From NCBI RefSeq assembly GCF_023091745.1, contig NC_068915.1, forward strand, positions 53,130,001 to 53,194,000: 64,000 nt of DNA. The letters are read 5' to 3'. Below are positions 23,424 to 35,417 of this stretch, piece by piece. Origin of the DNA: Budorcas taxicolor. Its lineage: Eukaryota; Chordata; Mammalia; Artiodactyla; Bovidae. Every line of letters begins with the position of its first letter. Positions within the stretch are counted from its first letter, which is position 1. The notes beneath the pieces are model-generated. The model searched no databases, was not told the DNA's origin, and saw nothing but the letters and a program-made list of their open reading frames with translations. Position numbers and translations under genes: made by a program.

Positions 23424-24898
23424 TTACTATAAATTAATAATATGTAAATGTAAAGTTTTATTTATAACATTTATATAATTTACTTACTTTATTGGATTGA
23501 TTGATTTATATTGATTACCTCTAAAAGTGATCAAATGCTTGAGAATGAATTTATAGAAAGCATAAAACCTGCATAGTATATTTATAAGCCAACTGTAAAT
23601 AAATTTCATACTGTAAGTAAATCATGATGATGTGAATGATGTTTCAAGGCAGTTCAGTACCCACTAATACTATCACATTGTCATTTACAATTCTCCTAAT
23701 ACATATGTCCATTTCTTATACATACTATTCATCTTATACATACATACTGTCCATTTCTTCATTATTTATGAGTGAAATATTAATAGTTATTAAAGAATCA
23801 AAGTAAATCAATGAAGAGATTCTGAAGTGATGTACTTCTTATGTTATAGTATACATATTTAATTTTTTTAAGTTGTTAGGTGATTAAAACTTTCCCACAT
23901 AGTACTATTCAAAGCTATAAGAGAAGAAAATGTAAGCACATTTTATAAAATGTTTTTCTCAGCTCTATATTTAATTTTTAAATTATGCAAAACATAGCCT
24001 ACTTAATAAATACATGTGATCTTACAAGTTTGTTTTATTCATCTTTAAAACAACATATTTTGCTTATGAATATTAAAAGTAGCATATCTATAAAGGAAAT
24101 TAGTAAATTATAAAATATGTTTAAAACTAAACTTGATATTTCATTCATTCCAATTTACATTATATATTTTTTAAAAACTATTTTTGTCAAATATTTTTTT
24201 CAAGACTAAAGTGAAATCAGCCCCAAAATAGTGAACAATGCTCATCTTAGAACACCTGAGTTCTTCAAAGATTGAAGCACTATGGAGCTGATGAGGGAAT
24301 ATTTGAAGTGCCAATCAAGGAACTGTTCCCAAATCCTCCCACATGGTTGAAATCCTGCTGTCAGGAACATATTGGAAAGTTGTTCCTTCACTTGAGGTGA
24401 CAGATACAGATTGTGACAAGCCTCATATTGGGATTCAAGCCCTAGGGGTTAACACAGAATGAAATGAGGAATGCAGAATTAATGGTGAAAAATGTCACTT
24501 GCCAATCTCCCTACTCACAACTTATTTCACTTTGGACTGCAGTTCACAGTATTATTTGGGAAAAGAAAACAGTCATAGCTGAGATTTTATGTTACATTTT
24601 ATATTTAAATTCTTAAGGCATAGTTTCTATATTTAATAATTAGAAGATCTAGTATGATTATTTTCATATCATTTAACTGTAGGTTTTTAATCCTAGTGAA
24701 AATCAGATTTACTCACTATAAATTTAAACTGGAAAAAATTGAAAGGAGAAATTGTATCTTAAATTTGAACACTTACTTGACTATCTGAATATATCACTCC
24801 TTTGGCAGTGATAAATTACTGTCTGTATCCATAAATTTATTTTTTCAATAAGACAACATAACTCTAGAGCTCTTTTTTCAAAGAACCTAAACATTCAG
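23424..24898. other. Intergenic stretch, no gene seen
   Basis: Mostly AT-rich. The segment 24230-24545 is noticeably less AT-rich and apparently single-copy; it has no long open frame and no recognisable element. Confidence 0.5.
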
Positions 24899-25103
24899 CT
24901 TCCCTTGTAGCTAAGTTGGTAAATAATCTGCCTGTAATGCAGGAGATGTAGGTTTGATTCCTGGTTCGGGAAGAAACCCTGTAGAAAGAAATGGCAACCC
25001 ACTCCAGTATTCTTGCCTAGAGAATTCCATGGACAGAGGAGCCTGGCGGCCTACAATCCATGGCATCACAAGTGGGACACAGCTTAGTGACTAAACCACC
25101 ACC
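24899..25103 (+). mobile_element. Bov-tA SINE, sense
   Basis: Head gcttcccttgtagctaagtt, then aatctgcctgtaatgcagga, aacccactccagtattcttg and ggacagaggagcctggcggc. The B-box-like word ggtttgattcc is present. The 3' end is diverged. Confidence 0.93.
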
Positions 25104-28100
25104 AAACATACGCCACAGATTTCAGTCGAGAAAACCACTTAAGTCAACTTCTACCCTAGTGTAAAAACAATGGAAGACTTTAAAGCATTATTTTTGTAGA
25201 GAAGAAATTTAGGTGAAAATAATAATCATGAACATATAAGTGAAATTTTTATAAGAAAAGTATCAATAATTAAAAGCTCAACTTTGCCTCATAACAGTTA
25301 AAGTAGATCAAATTTCTAGCCATTCTATTAAAAGTTTGTTAGTATTGGCCCTTTGTGTATAAACAGGAAAAGCACTTAAAATCTAGAGATTACATACAAA
25401 CACATACAGACACACACATTCTCATAAACTGTTACCAAGAAACTAGAAATACTGATACATCTCATGTTGTATTATACAACTGGTGAATATATCTTCTATC
25501 AGATTCCCAAGGAAGATTTGTCAAATAATTATAATAATTGAGAAAATAGTGATTATATAACAGAACACAGAAAAATTTTCAGTGAATTTCTGAGATCATA
25601 AACTGTACTTGTACTGTAGTTTTATTTCAATACAATATATCTGGAAATTAACAGTATAAATTAAATTAGCAGTCCTCAATCATATGACAGTTTTTTTAAA
25701 ATGCATTGTTTCAAGAAAGAAATAAAATAAATACATTAGAAGTTGAAACATTGAAACATATACGAAATCTGACTATGGAAATGATCCTCAATTAAAAAAA
25801 TCTAAAACTTGGAATGTTCTTATTCAAAGATAAGAAATTTAATTAACTAGTATTTATCTTTGAATTTAAAATGTTTTAAAAATTAATAAAATGGAGCAAG
25901 TAGTAAAATTAAAAGTAAATTCTTTAACGACAGAATGAAATTAATTATATGTTTAAAATGATGGAAAGAAAATGTTCACATATTTTAGAAGTTAAAAAGA
26001 GAAAGAAAAAGAATAGACATGGGAAAAATTTATATACTTTGAGAAACTGCTAATTTGAAAAATGATAAAAATGAATAACACTTTCTTATAAAAATTAAAA
26101 CTTTCCATAATTTTGGATCATAAAGCATGAAGAAATATTTGGATTTATAACAGTTTTCAAGAAATAGATCTTCACTCTATACAAAAATACTTTAAAATTC
26201 AAAATGTTCACAATTATTTTTTCTTTACTATAATTTTTTCTACATTCCTCCTATAGTGTGCATGTATGCAAAATATAAAAATGATTTTTCATTTTTTAGT
26301 TGCCTTATGAAACAGATTTTTAACTTCTTTTCATAAAATATATCTGATAAATTTATTACTTCCCCATCGATATTCAGTCTTGTCAGCATAATACATTCCC
26401 AATAAAAATTAAATATCAACACACTCTTCGCAGTATTGACAGTTATACAAAACATGAGACAATATAATAATTTTCCTGAAAAATGGCATGTTTTGACTTT
26501 ATAGTCACTGATATTCTGTTAATGAGACATGTGACAAATGCTGATTTCTCTGCTACTTTTCATACAGTATCTGTCACTAGTATATTAACAATCATCATTT
26601 TTGACCTGGAGGCATAAGTATGTGAATTTTCTCAATTTATTATGGAAGAATATTTTTTCTTCTTTTCTTCCTCCTTTCCTTTTTTCCTTCCTCCATCCAT
26701 TTTTTATTTCCTTCCTTCTTTTTTGCCAGTAGACAATTAATCTCCCTACCAAGGAACTTCTTTACTGGAATAAATGTATTAGATGATTTTAGAGGAAAAT
26801 GAATTGTTTTTCATAATAACACATTGCTTTATATACTAACTGATAGCAAGCTGAGAACCACAACATGTTTAGAGGCAGTGGCTGATGGAAGCGTGAAATC
26901 CAAAGAGGGCATAAAGAAAGCAGAATAATTTTGATACTAGGAGCCTAGGATTCCAAAAAGATATGAGTGTACTTTTAAAAATTTATTTATATTTTGGTTT
27001 GCGGTCTTCTCTCCCCACCATAAGCCTCCTATCCCTATATATATAATAAAATATGTATTTATATGTAAACACATATTAACAAAGAGAGAAACATCTTGTT
27101 TAGTATCCTTGGTAGACTGTAAACTCCTGGTAGTTTTTCTTAAAACTTCTGCAAAGCTCCTTGTTTTTGCAGATTACTATGTTAGAAATAGCCATTTATG
27201 TATCTTAGGTATTGGATAATTTTATGTATCATCTTGTGTGTATATAATTATGGAAACCACTAAAACTGACTAACAGGGTGTAAAGTAAACTTATTGTTGA
27301 GAATCAGAGTGAGATGTGATGAAAGGAAAAGGAGTGAAAATCTGATGAACCCAAATCAGCTTTGTACCCAATCAACTCAAGACAACTCAATCAAGTCAAG
27401 ACAATAATAATCTGAAAGTTATTTTAAATTAATATCTTATAGAAAGAAGTCTTGTCAGCTAAGAGTTAACCAAGTATAAGATATTCAAAATGGTTATTAA
27501 TGTAATAACATATTTTTAACCTTCTAAAATAAGTAAGACTAGATATAATCTGGTAGAACAAAGTGAATTGGTAGAATAAATCAATATTCAGATGAAGGCT
27601 TCTTATATAAATGGTTTACACTGATTGACTTTCTGATGGATTAATTTTACTTTGTGTCAGTGATGGACACAAAATTGATAAGATTCTACAAGCATAAATT
27701 TTAATTGGACTAGTGAAATGTGCCATAATAAAAGAGTTCTTCTATAGTACCCACATATAAATATCAATACATGTATACAGATAAGAGAAGTTGTTACCCT
27801 TATTTAAATGAGACATACATTTATGAATCATACAATTCTAAAATTTTCTTTGAACTATTTTTAAAAAATGTTTAAACAGGTAAAAGCAATAATATTCTTA
27901 TAATGCATGCCTAACCTTCCAAGAAAAGTAATATGTTAAAAAGATAATAGCAAATTGACTGACCTGATGTGCAAAACTGAAATTTGGAGAGAGAAAATTA
28001 AGAAAGAAGGGCTAGGGGAATTTTTCCCATTACAAACATGTCTCATATCCTGCTTCATATAAAAGTCTTCCTTTTCTATTAATAGGTCAATTACTTCAGC

Positions 28101-29120
28101 ATTAAATCATTCTTTCTTGTGCCCAACCTTAAAAAAAAAGCAAACAAGCAAAACATTTCCAGACCCCACTCTTTGCTCCAGCTGTCTCTTAATTTCTCAA
28201 CTGTAAGACTCTTTGATGTGCTCTTCTACACGAGATGTCTCCAATTCTGCAAACCTCCATTCTATTTTGAACACAACCTAGTTTTTGATTTTTTTTCTAT
28301 GACAACTTTACTCTATTTTCTCTTTTCAAGGTTATATTTATCCAGTGGTTATTTCTTCATAGTAAATTCTATTTACTGGGCATTAAAGGCATTGAATTAA
28401 TCTGTTTTCTTCTAATCTCAATGACTGTTCATTCTTTAATGAGCAAACTCTAAGTACTGGAATGCCCTATGTCTTAGTACTGAGAACATTTTCCTATCTT
28501 CATTCACTACCGAAAGGTTCAATCTTATGACTTTAAATTATTTACATATCCCTAATTGCATTAATTTTTATCTCTAGGATGGATCTTTCTACAAATTACA
28601 GATTAACTCATTCCCTTATTTGTCATTTCTTAATTGTGTAATAGTTATCTCAAACTTGGTGTGTTACTAGTGAATTGGAGACTTTACCTCAAAAATTGCA
28701 TAGCCATGTAAGCAACTAATGGGCTAGCCAAGTGTGAAAACAAATCTACAAAAGTAGATAGAAACAAAAATATGAACATCAATATGTCTTGATATGAGTG
28801 GAAGCAGAAGAGGTCTTGCTATATATCTTCTTTCACTACCTACGCAATTTCACTCATTTTTTTTTGAGATTGTGGCTGCCAGTCTAGAGTCCATATGGAA
28901 CACGAGTGAACCATAACACACCGAATTCATGTTCCACCCTATATCCCATAAGCTTAACTGTGTTCATCTGTAGTTGTAAAAGAACAAGTTTTTAGCATAT
29001 GCCATCTTTCCCTTTCAAGAACTTGTATATCTCTTATTTTCTGTCAGGAGGCATTTTACAGCACAGTGTTGACTTGCATAGCTGCCTTCAGACAGAATCC
29101 TTAAATGTGGAGAGCTTCCT
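25104..29120. other. 4-kb stretch without recognisable young repeats or genes
   Basis: The longest part of the window with no BovB, Bov-tA, BOV-A2 or L1 3' end that I can recognise. It is AT-rich. A ct-rich run (ttcttcctcctttcc-like) lies at 26655-26735. 27361-27400 has short overlapping direct repeats (caactcaagacaa). A 93-codon plus frame at 28119-28400 has no domain; its DNA is faintly like an old L2/CR1-type element, which is weak evidence. Confidence 0.45.
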
Positions 29121-29286
29121 CTGAGCGACTTCACTTTCACTTTTCACTTTCATGCACTGGAGAAGGAAATGGTAACTCACTCCAGTGTTCTTACCTGGAG
29201 AATCCCAGAGACAGTGGAGCATGGTGGGCTGCCTTCTATGCGGTCGCACAAAGTCGGATATGACTGAAGCAACTTAGCAGTAGTAG
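29121..29286 (+). mobile_element. BOV-A2 SINE (second unit), sense, 5'-truncated
   Basis: Starts at ctgagcgacttcactttcac, runs through actggagaaggaaatggtaa and ggctgccttctatgcggtcg, and ends with a degenerate GCA/GTA tail (agcagtagtagtaa). Roughly one Bov-A unit plus linker. Confidence 0.9.
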
Positions 29287-30230
29287 TAAGAGATGGAAGT
29301 CACTAGATTATGCTCTAGCCTACTCAGCATGTAATGGAATGAATCTGAGTTATGTCTCACACAGCCCCGATTGGTTGACTGACTGACAATATACATTTTT
29401 CTTGTCTTTCTTCTTTTTTGTCTTACTTTGCCCTTTCTCCCATTTTGCTTTCTGGGATTTTCATCCAAATAAACTATCTGCATCTATGTTCTTGATTCAG
29501 GTCCTGCTATGGAGGAAAACCTAAACTATGATAGGTGTCAATAAAAGACTGAAAAAAAATGCAATATTTTTTCAGTTATGTGAAGGATAGCAAGGAGTTT
29601 AAAAGTTGAATAGTGAAGAGTAAAATATCCTAGATAAAGTAAATAGTATATGGCAAATTAGAGAGCCATAAAAAATAGTGTCCCAAGGCTGGACTGAAGA
29701 CCAGGGTGGCTTTGTTATAGTGATTGCAGGGGAGAATGACAGTTGATTTTAAAGAATTAGCAAGGGGCCATAGTAATTGCTTTGGATTTTGAATTAAGCT
29801 GAATAGGAAATCATTGCAGAATTATAAACATTGGACATAGATACAAAAATATAATTCTGCCTGCTTTGCTGCTCCAGATCAGGACAAGTTAGAATTAGTG
29901 AGACATCCAAAGGTATAAACTAGGGCATTAAACAGACTAGAAGGATACAGAAAACTACTTTAAGTTTGAAATAGTAGTACTCACTCTTGGAATAAATGTA
30001 GATGAGGAAGAAGGAAATAGTCTTCAAAAAGAGAAGAAAAACAGAGATTTCTCAATATAAGGATAACAGAACTATTTATTGGCCTATCTCTAGAGAAGGA
30101 AATTTAACAATACATTTAACATCAAAATACAGGTAGACGTTGACCTAGTAATTCTACTTAATAATTTTAAATATAAGTATCAATTTATAAATTTATGTTT
30201 TTATATATTTTATTATACATGTAAACAAAC
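29287..30230. other. Intergenic stretch, no gene seen
   Basis: A 69-codon minus frame at 29274-29483 overlaps the end of the SINE and is not convincing. No element recognised. Confidence 0.45.
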
Positions 30231-30418
30231 AGTAAAGGATCTGCCTGCAATGAGGAGACCCAGATTTGATCCCTGGGTTGGAAAGATCCCCTGGAGAAGA
30301 GAATGGCTACCCACTCTAGTATTCTTGCCTGGAAAATTCCACTGACTGAGGAACCTGGTTGGCTATAGTCAATGAGGTTGCAAAGAGTCAGACATGGCTG
30401 AGCAACTAACACACAGAC
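30231..30418 (+). mobile_element. Bov-tA SINE, sense, missing the first bases of the head
   Basis: Begins inside the head at agtaaaggatctgcctgcaa, then gggttggaaagatcccctgg, gtattcttgcctggaaaatt and gactgaggaacctggttggc, ending in acacacagacat. The 3' CA-rich end is a microsatellite seed. Confidence 0.9.
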
Positions 30419-30937
30419 ATATTTAAATACCATATGTTATAATATGTATTGTATATATTTATATACACTTATAAAAATGCAAGTATTATGTACACTTGTA
30501 TAAATAACATTGTTTGCTGGTTTGTGCAATGATGTATGTACAAGGATAATCCCTGAGATTTGGAAAGGCCTAAGAAGAGAAACAACGACTATGTTCAATA
30601 TCCCACTGTCTATGGGACATTTATAAATAATGTATTATTCAATAATTGCAAAGGAAAAGAAAAAATATATATACTGATAAATAAGACTTAAGAAATTTAT
30701 TACCTAAAAAAAGCAAGGAGCAGAAAGCTTATGTAGTTTGCTGCCACTCATAACTTGCAAATTAAATTTGTTTCTTAATTCAGTAAATGCTTACTGAGCT
30801 TTAATTTTCATAAGAATTCTAGAATCAAGGAATGGAGTGATGAAAGTGTTCCAGATTATAGTTTAGTATTTTTTTTTTTAATAAGTATTAACTTTAGAGG
30901 TGTTAAAAGCATTGGGTCTGGTTCCACTTCTAACTTT
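30419..30937. other. Intergenic AT-rich stretch, no gene seen
   Basis: The word gagtgatgaaagtgttccag (30837-30856) followed by a T run is reminiscent of an old L1M 3' end, but too little remains to call it. Confidence 0.4.
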
Positions 30938-31398
30938 GAAAGTGAAAGTGAAAGTCCCTCTGCTGCTGCTGCTGCTTAGTCGCTTCAGTCGTGTCCGACT
31001 CTGTGAGACCCCAGAGACGGCAGCCCACCAGGTTCCCCCGTCCTTGGGATTCTCCAGGCAAGAACGCTGGAGTGGATTGCCATTTCCTTCTCTAATGCAT
31101 TAAAGTGAAAAGTGAAAATGAAGTCGCTCAGTCCTGTCCGACTTCGCGACCCCATGGACTGCAGCCTACCAGGCTCCTCCATCCATGGGATTTTCCAGGC
31201 AAGAGCACTGGAGTGCGTTGCCGTTGCCTTCTCCGGAAAGTCCCTCAGTCGTGTACAACTCCTTGCGACCCCATGGACTATACAGTTCATGTAATACTCC
31301 AAGCCAGAATACTGGAGTGGGTAGCCCTTCCCTTTCCAGGGGATCTTCCCAACCCAGGTATCAAATCCAGGTATCCTGCATTGCATGCAGATTATTTA
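30938..31398 (-). mobile_element. Bov-tA SINE, antisense, split by a nested BOV-A2
   Basis: The outer element begins with a (gaaagt)n-like tail and resumes after the insertion as tccctcagtcgtgtacaact, catgtaatactccaagccag and ccaggggatcttcccaaccc, ending in a diverged head at about 31398. Its 3' part is interrupted at 30960/31236 by the BOV-A2 described separately. Confidence 0.88.
30961..31235 (-). mobile_element. BOV-A2 SINE (dimeric), antisense, inserted in a Bov-tA
   Basis: Full dimer: (gct)n antisense tail, gtcgcttcagtcgtgtccga, the linker gaaagtgaagtcgctcagtc-like region, and a second unit ending gccttctcc. The host word gaaagtccctc is duplicated on both sides, at 30950-30960 and 31236-31246, which proves a nested insertion and gives the order: Bov-tA first, BOV-A2 later. 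Confidence 0.95.
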
Positions 31399-32737
31399 AC
31401 TTGGAACTGACTTTTAAAATGTTAAAATCACTTTTAAAATTGTCATGCCCACAGAATTTTGACTCCCATCATTATGGTTGTCACTTATGGAATTTTATTA
31501 ATTCCTCTGCCTTCATTCTCTTGTATTTCCTTTAATTTTGCATTTCCTATCAACTATGACAGTCAGCTCTCATTGATATCCTTAGGCAGTACTCACATGA
31601 CACTTTGGGGCACATTTTAATTTTTTTGTCAAAAATTCTCCAGTAGTGCCATAGAGAAATTGCAGTTATTAAAAAATGTCATTTTTAAAGCACAATGGTA
31701 ATTTAAATATACTGATAACATCAGGAAAGAATTAAATACAAAAGTATTATTTTCTCATAAATTGCTTAATTAAAGTTGTGTGAGCCTTCACAAATACTAA
31801 ATATTCAGATAATATTTTCCTAGTGTGTTACACTAAAATAGATGTTGATTATTCAATATAAATAGCCATCTATTTCGTGCATATGGATAAAGTATTGTCT
31901 TCATGGCAATACAGTTGTGAATCTCAAATAAATAGAATTAAATGAGGACAAATGTGTAGATGGGAAAAAAAGCTAAACTTTTCAAAAAATCCTTCTGTGC
32001 ATTTTTAAGGCAAGCTTGCACAAGTTAAATTTCAAAAATATATTTTATAATTTTGTTTTATTTAATATTTAGATAAAGATAAAATGAAAGTCTAGATATT
32101 ATTGAAACTAAAATATAATAAGTATTGTTAATATTTTAGAATCCTGAAAGTTTTAAGTTTTGTAGATTTCAGTGATCCTGTATCCATATAGTCCATATAT
32201 CCCACTAATAAAGAAAATTGAGTTCATATATTTCAATCAAATATTTTCATTGAGGTACAGGTTTTTGCTCCTTTTTAGAATTTTAGAGTTGATATTTCCT
32301 CTCTTTTTCATACCTTTTCTTACTCCCATAGTTGTCATGAACAATCTCAATAAACAATTATTTACTTTATTTTCTTTAAGTCCTCTTCTTAGAAGCAATA
32401 TCAAGCTGCAATGTATTAGCAGAATCGAAAAAACATTTAAGAAGAAATGAAGTGCTATTTTCATAACAATTTTAAAAAGTAACTATATCCAATGAGATTT
32501 TAGGGAAATAGGCATGTTTACTTCATTTTGCTGGATGTGTAAATTATTAAAGCATTTTGGGAAAGTTAGAAATTTCTACAGAAGTTGAAAATACACAAAA
32601 CCCTGCAAATAATCTCTCGTTTGGCAATAATTTCTATAGGAATAAAATCTTTATGAAACAAGAATATATGAGCAATTATTTTTATTGCAGAATGGATTGT
32701 GGTAACATGAATTTGTGAATAGCACAAACATCAGTAT
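31399..32737. other. Intergenic AT-rich stretch, no gene seen
   Basis: Overlapping open frames of 75-92 codons around 32172-32464 lie on opposite strands of an AT-rich segment and match nothing known to me. No repeat recognised. Confidence 0.45.
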
Positions 32738-32930
32738 GGGCTTCCCTGGTGGCTCAGATGGTAAAGAATCTGCCTCCAAAGCAGAAGACCTGGGTTCAAT
32801 TCCTGGGAAGATCTCCTGGAGAAGGTAATGGCTACCCACTCCAGGATTTTTGCTTGGAGAATTCCATAGACAGAGGAGCCTTGCATGAGGTCACAAAGAG
32901 TTGGACATGACTGAGTGACTAACACTTTCA
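32738..32930 (+). mobile_element. Bov-tA SINE, sense
   Basis: Head gggcttccctggtggctcag, then aatctgcctccaaagcagaa, gatctcctggagaaggtaat and cacaaagagttggacatgac. It lacks part of the 'ggcgggctacagtccatgg' block, an internal deletion near 32883. Confidence 0.93.
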
Positions 32931-33414
32931 CTTTACAATAAATATCAGTATTTTCACTTTTCATTAAATATAGTAATGTTTAAATAATCGCTAACACACA
33001 CACATTTTAGTATATGCTTGTCAATTAAAAAGAGTGAGTCAGATCCATAATTTTTGGCCTTAATAGAATGTGAAATTCTAAATGATGTTAACGTGGAAGG
33101 TATACTTAGATTACATTTTGTAGGAATAAAAACTAATAATACAGCATTTCAGTGATTCAAAGTCATATTTTTTATGTTAGCATCATAAGGCATGCATCTT
33201 CTTAAGTGATGAGAAAACAATTAAATTTCATTTTTAAATGTTCTTTTTTAGTGTTAAACTTAAAAAAAGTTTATAATCAATATCTTCTTAAATCTAGTGA
33301 CAAATCACAATAAATAACATTTATTGAACACTTACATACATAATTCTATATATATAATTTCAAATGTACCATATTCTTGCAAAGGCAAATATAATGTCAA
33401 CTTAAAGAAATACA
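32931..33414. other. Intergenic stretch, possible decayed MIR
   Basis: 33300-33400 (aacatttattgaacacttac and following) looks like the antisense MIR tail, weakly supported. Otherwise nothing recognised. Confidence 0.35.
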
Positions 33415-33900
33415 CACAATGTATGAGTTGTGAGCTTAAGTTTTATTCAAGGTCTTACTGAGGATAAACCCGGAGACAGCGCTGAAGAACCTTTCCAAAA
33501 AGGTCCAAGAAGACCCAGTTTATATATATTTCTGGCCAGTAAATATGTGTAGTCAAGCCTATATTTTGGGAAAGTATTACTGCTAACCACAAAGAATAGA
33601 TATTTCTGTTAATAATTTTAGTGCTTTTCTGTGTATAGAGAGTTGCAAGAATCTGGGATTACTGAAATTCTTTCTGAGATAGGCATCTATCTAGGGGCTC
33701 ATTTATCCAAAGCATAGAGGGCCACCTCTTGCTTTATTGTCACCCTGAATTCTTCTTAGGGCACCATTAGTGGGCATGGGCAACTTTAGTGGGTTCTGTC
33801 TTAACACTTGCATAACTGTGTGATGAGCTACATTCTTTGTTGTTCTTTGTTCACAATAGAGATAAAAGCAGGTCAGTGACTGCCAGATTTTGTGTTGGCT
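33415..33900 (-). mobile_element. Probable endogenous retrovirus LTR, antisense
   Basis: The phrase gcttaagttttattcaaggt (antisense AATAAA signal) followed by cccggagacagcgctgaaga, aagaagacccagtttatata and gataggcatctatctagggg matches the pattern of a repeated ruminant or mammalian LTR I have seen in bovine sequence. No internal retroviral coding sequence is evident. Family not determined. Confidence 0.4.
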
Positions 33901-33924
33901 ACTAATGGACATGAGGACTATTTT

Positions 33925-34070
33925 GGGCATGACAAAACTGTTCTATATCTTGATTGTGGTGGTGCTTATCACCTAGATGCATTTTTCAAGACTTGTAGAG
34001 CACTGCATTAAAAGGGTAACATTTACTGTCTGTAAATATATCTTAATTTAAAACTGTAAAAATCTTAAAT
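33925..34070 (+). mobile_element. Old L1M 3' UTR end
   Basis: The order aactgttctatatcttgatt, then gtggtggtgcttatcaccta, then aaaagggtaacatttactg and ctgtaaatatatcttaattt is the characteristic 3' end of mammalian L1M elements. Diverged and 5'-truncated. Confidence 0.6.
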
Positions 34071-34383
34071 GTTAAGTAGGAGATCAAATGACATATCTGC
34101 CCTCTCAAAAATGACTGTAATAATCTTTTAAAAAGAAGTTTATGATGTGAGGGAGAAAAATAACTTTTCTAGCATTTTACATTCTTGAATGAGACACTTC
34201 TGTGATAAAAAGGTAGATTAATAGAAGAAAAACAGATAAAAGTTTAACAAATAACATGTATACCTTCTTATTCATGGGAGACATCCAGGAAAACTGACTA
34301 ACTTCTGAAAAGGACCCAAACCATCACTTCAAATAACATCTTCATCTAAAGCCAAAGATGTTGGGGGCAGCAGAGCCCCATGC

Positions 34384-34499
34384 AATGGATATGAACTTAG
34401 ACAAACTTCAGGATATAGTGAAGGACTGGGAGGCCTGGCGTCCTGCAGTCCACGGGGTCACAAAGAGTTGGACACGACTGTGCAGTGCAACTAAACAGC
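34384..34499 (+). mobile_element. BovB 3'-end fragment, sense
   Basis: Only the terminal part remains: atggatatgaacttagacaa, aaggactgggaggcctggcg, and cacaaagagttggacacgac, ending in ctaaacagcatc. About 115 bp, severely 5'-truncated. Confidence 0.85.
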
Positions 34500-34727
34500 A
34501 TCAAGAAAAGCTCAGTAAACAAGGCTAAGGTTGTTAATCAGATTTAAATCTTGGCTTCCCTGTTGAGAGTTTCTACAGACTTAGAGTCACCCTTCTCTTT
34601 TTGGTACAGAGCAGAAGACAACTTTACAGATGGAGATTTATTTTATCACAGTAAATGTTTCTCACAAAAGGCTAACTTCTACTCAGTTTTCGAAGCTTCT
34701 CCTCTGTCTGCTATTTCTTGAAAATGT

Positions 34728-34931
34728 GTCCTCAGTCAATTCTGTGGTGCCCAACTCTTTGTGACTTTATGAACTGTAGCCTGCCAGGCTACTCTCTCAA
34801 TGGGATTCTCCAGGCAAGAGTACTGGAATGGGTTGCCATTTCCTTCTCCAGTGGATCTTCCCAACCCAGGGATCAAATCTGGGTCTCTTACATCTCCTGC
34901 ATTGGCAGGCAAGTTCTTTACAACTAGTGCC
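34728..34931 (-). mobile_element. Bov-tA SINE, antisense
   Basis: The plus strand shows ggtgcccaactctttgtgac, tctccaggcaagagtactgg, cagtggatcttcccaaccca and a head ending ctttacaactagtgcc. It abuts the 38-bp tandem duplication on its right. Confidence 0.93.
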
Positions 34932-34935
34932 AACT

Positions 34936-35011
34936 CAGCGTAAAATAATCGATATACCAAATATTAATATTTTCAGTGTAAAGTAATCGATATACCAAAT
35001 ATTAATATTTT
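34936..35011. repeat. 38-bp tandem duplication
   Basis: Two adjacent 38-bp copies (34936-34973 and 34974-35011) share ataatcgatataccaaatat-type sequence and differ at two visible positions (cagcgtaaaa versus cagtgtaaag). Located right next to the head end of a Bov-tA. Confidence 0.95.
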
Positions 35012-35141
35012 AGTATTTTGCTCCCTTTTGATAACATTTTTTAATATAATTTGAAGTTTCTATAAGTATAAAAATCTACTGGGATCTAAGTTTAATAATG
35101 ATTTCCTTTGGGTAGCAGGAGATAAAGAATGAAGAAGGTAT

Positions 35142-35406
35142 GCTAAGTCACTTCAGTCGTGTCCGACTCTGTGTGACCCCATAGACGGCAGCCCACCAGG
35201 CTCTGCCATCCCTGAGATTCTCCAGGCAAGAACACCGGAGTGGGGTGCCATTTTCTTCTCCAATGCATGAAAGTAAAAAGTGAAAGTGAAGTCGCTCAGT
35301 CGTGTCCGACTCTTAGCGACCCCATGGACTGCAGCCTACCAGGCTCCTCCGTCCATGGGATTTTCCAGGCTAAGGGTACTGGAGTGGGGTGCCATTGCCT
35401 TCTCTG
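35142..35406 (-). mobile_element. BOV-A2 SINE (dimeric), antisense, with target-site duplication
   Basis: Full dimer reading gctaagtcacttcagtcgtg, caccggagtggggtgccatt, the linker gtgaaagtgaagtcgctcag, and tccatgggattttccaggct. Flanking duplication gaagaaggtat at 35131-35141 and 35407-35417 is perfect. It lacks the usual (gct)n tail run. Confidence 0.95.
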
Positions 35407-35417
35407 GAAGAAGGTAT

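Noticed and set aside
28119..28400. L2/CR1-like coding remnant
   Set aside because: Only faint resemblance by a few words; not enough to annotate as an element.
30985..31535. Overlapping frames of 101-133 codons on both strands
   Set aside because: They are translations of BOV-A2 and Bov-tA sequence; the phrases seen (such as SLGSHRVGHD) are typical of SINE-derived frames.
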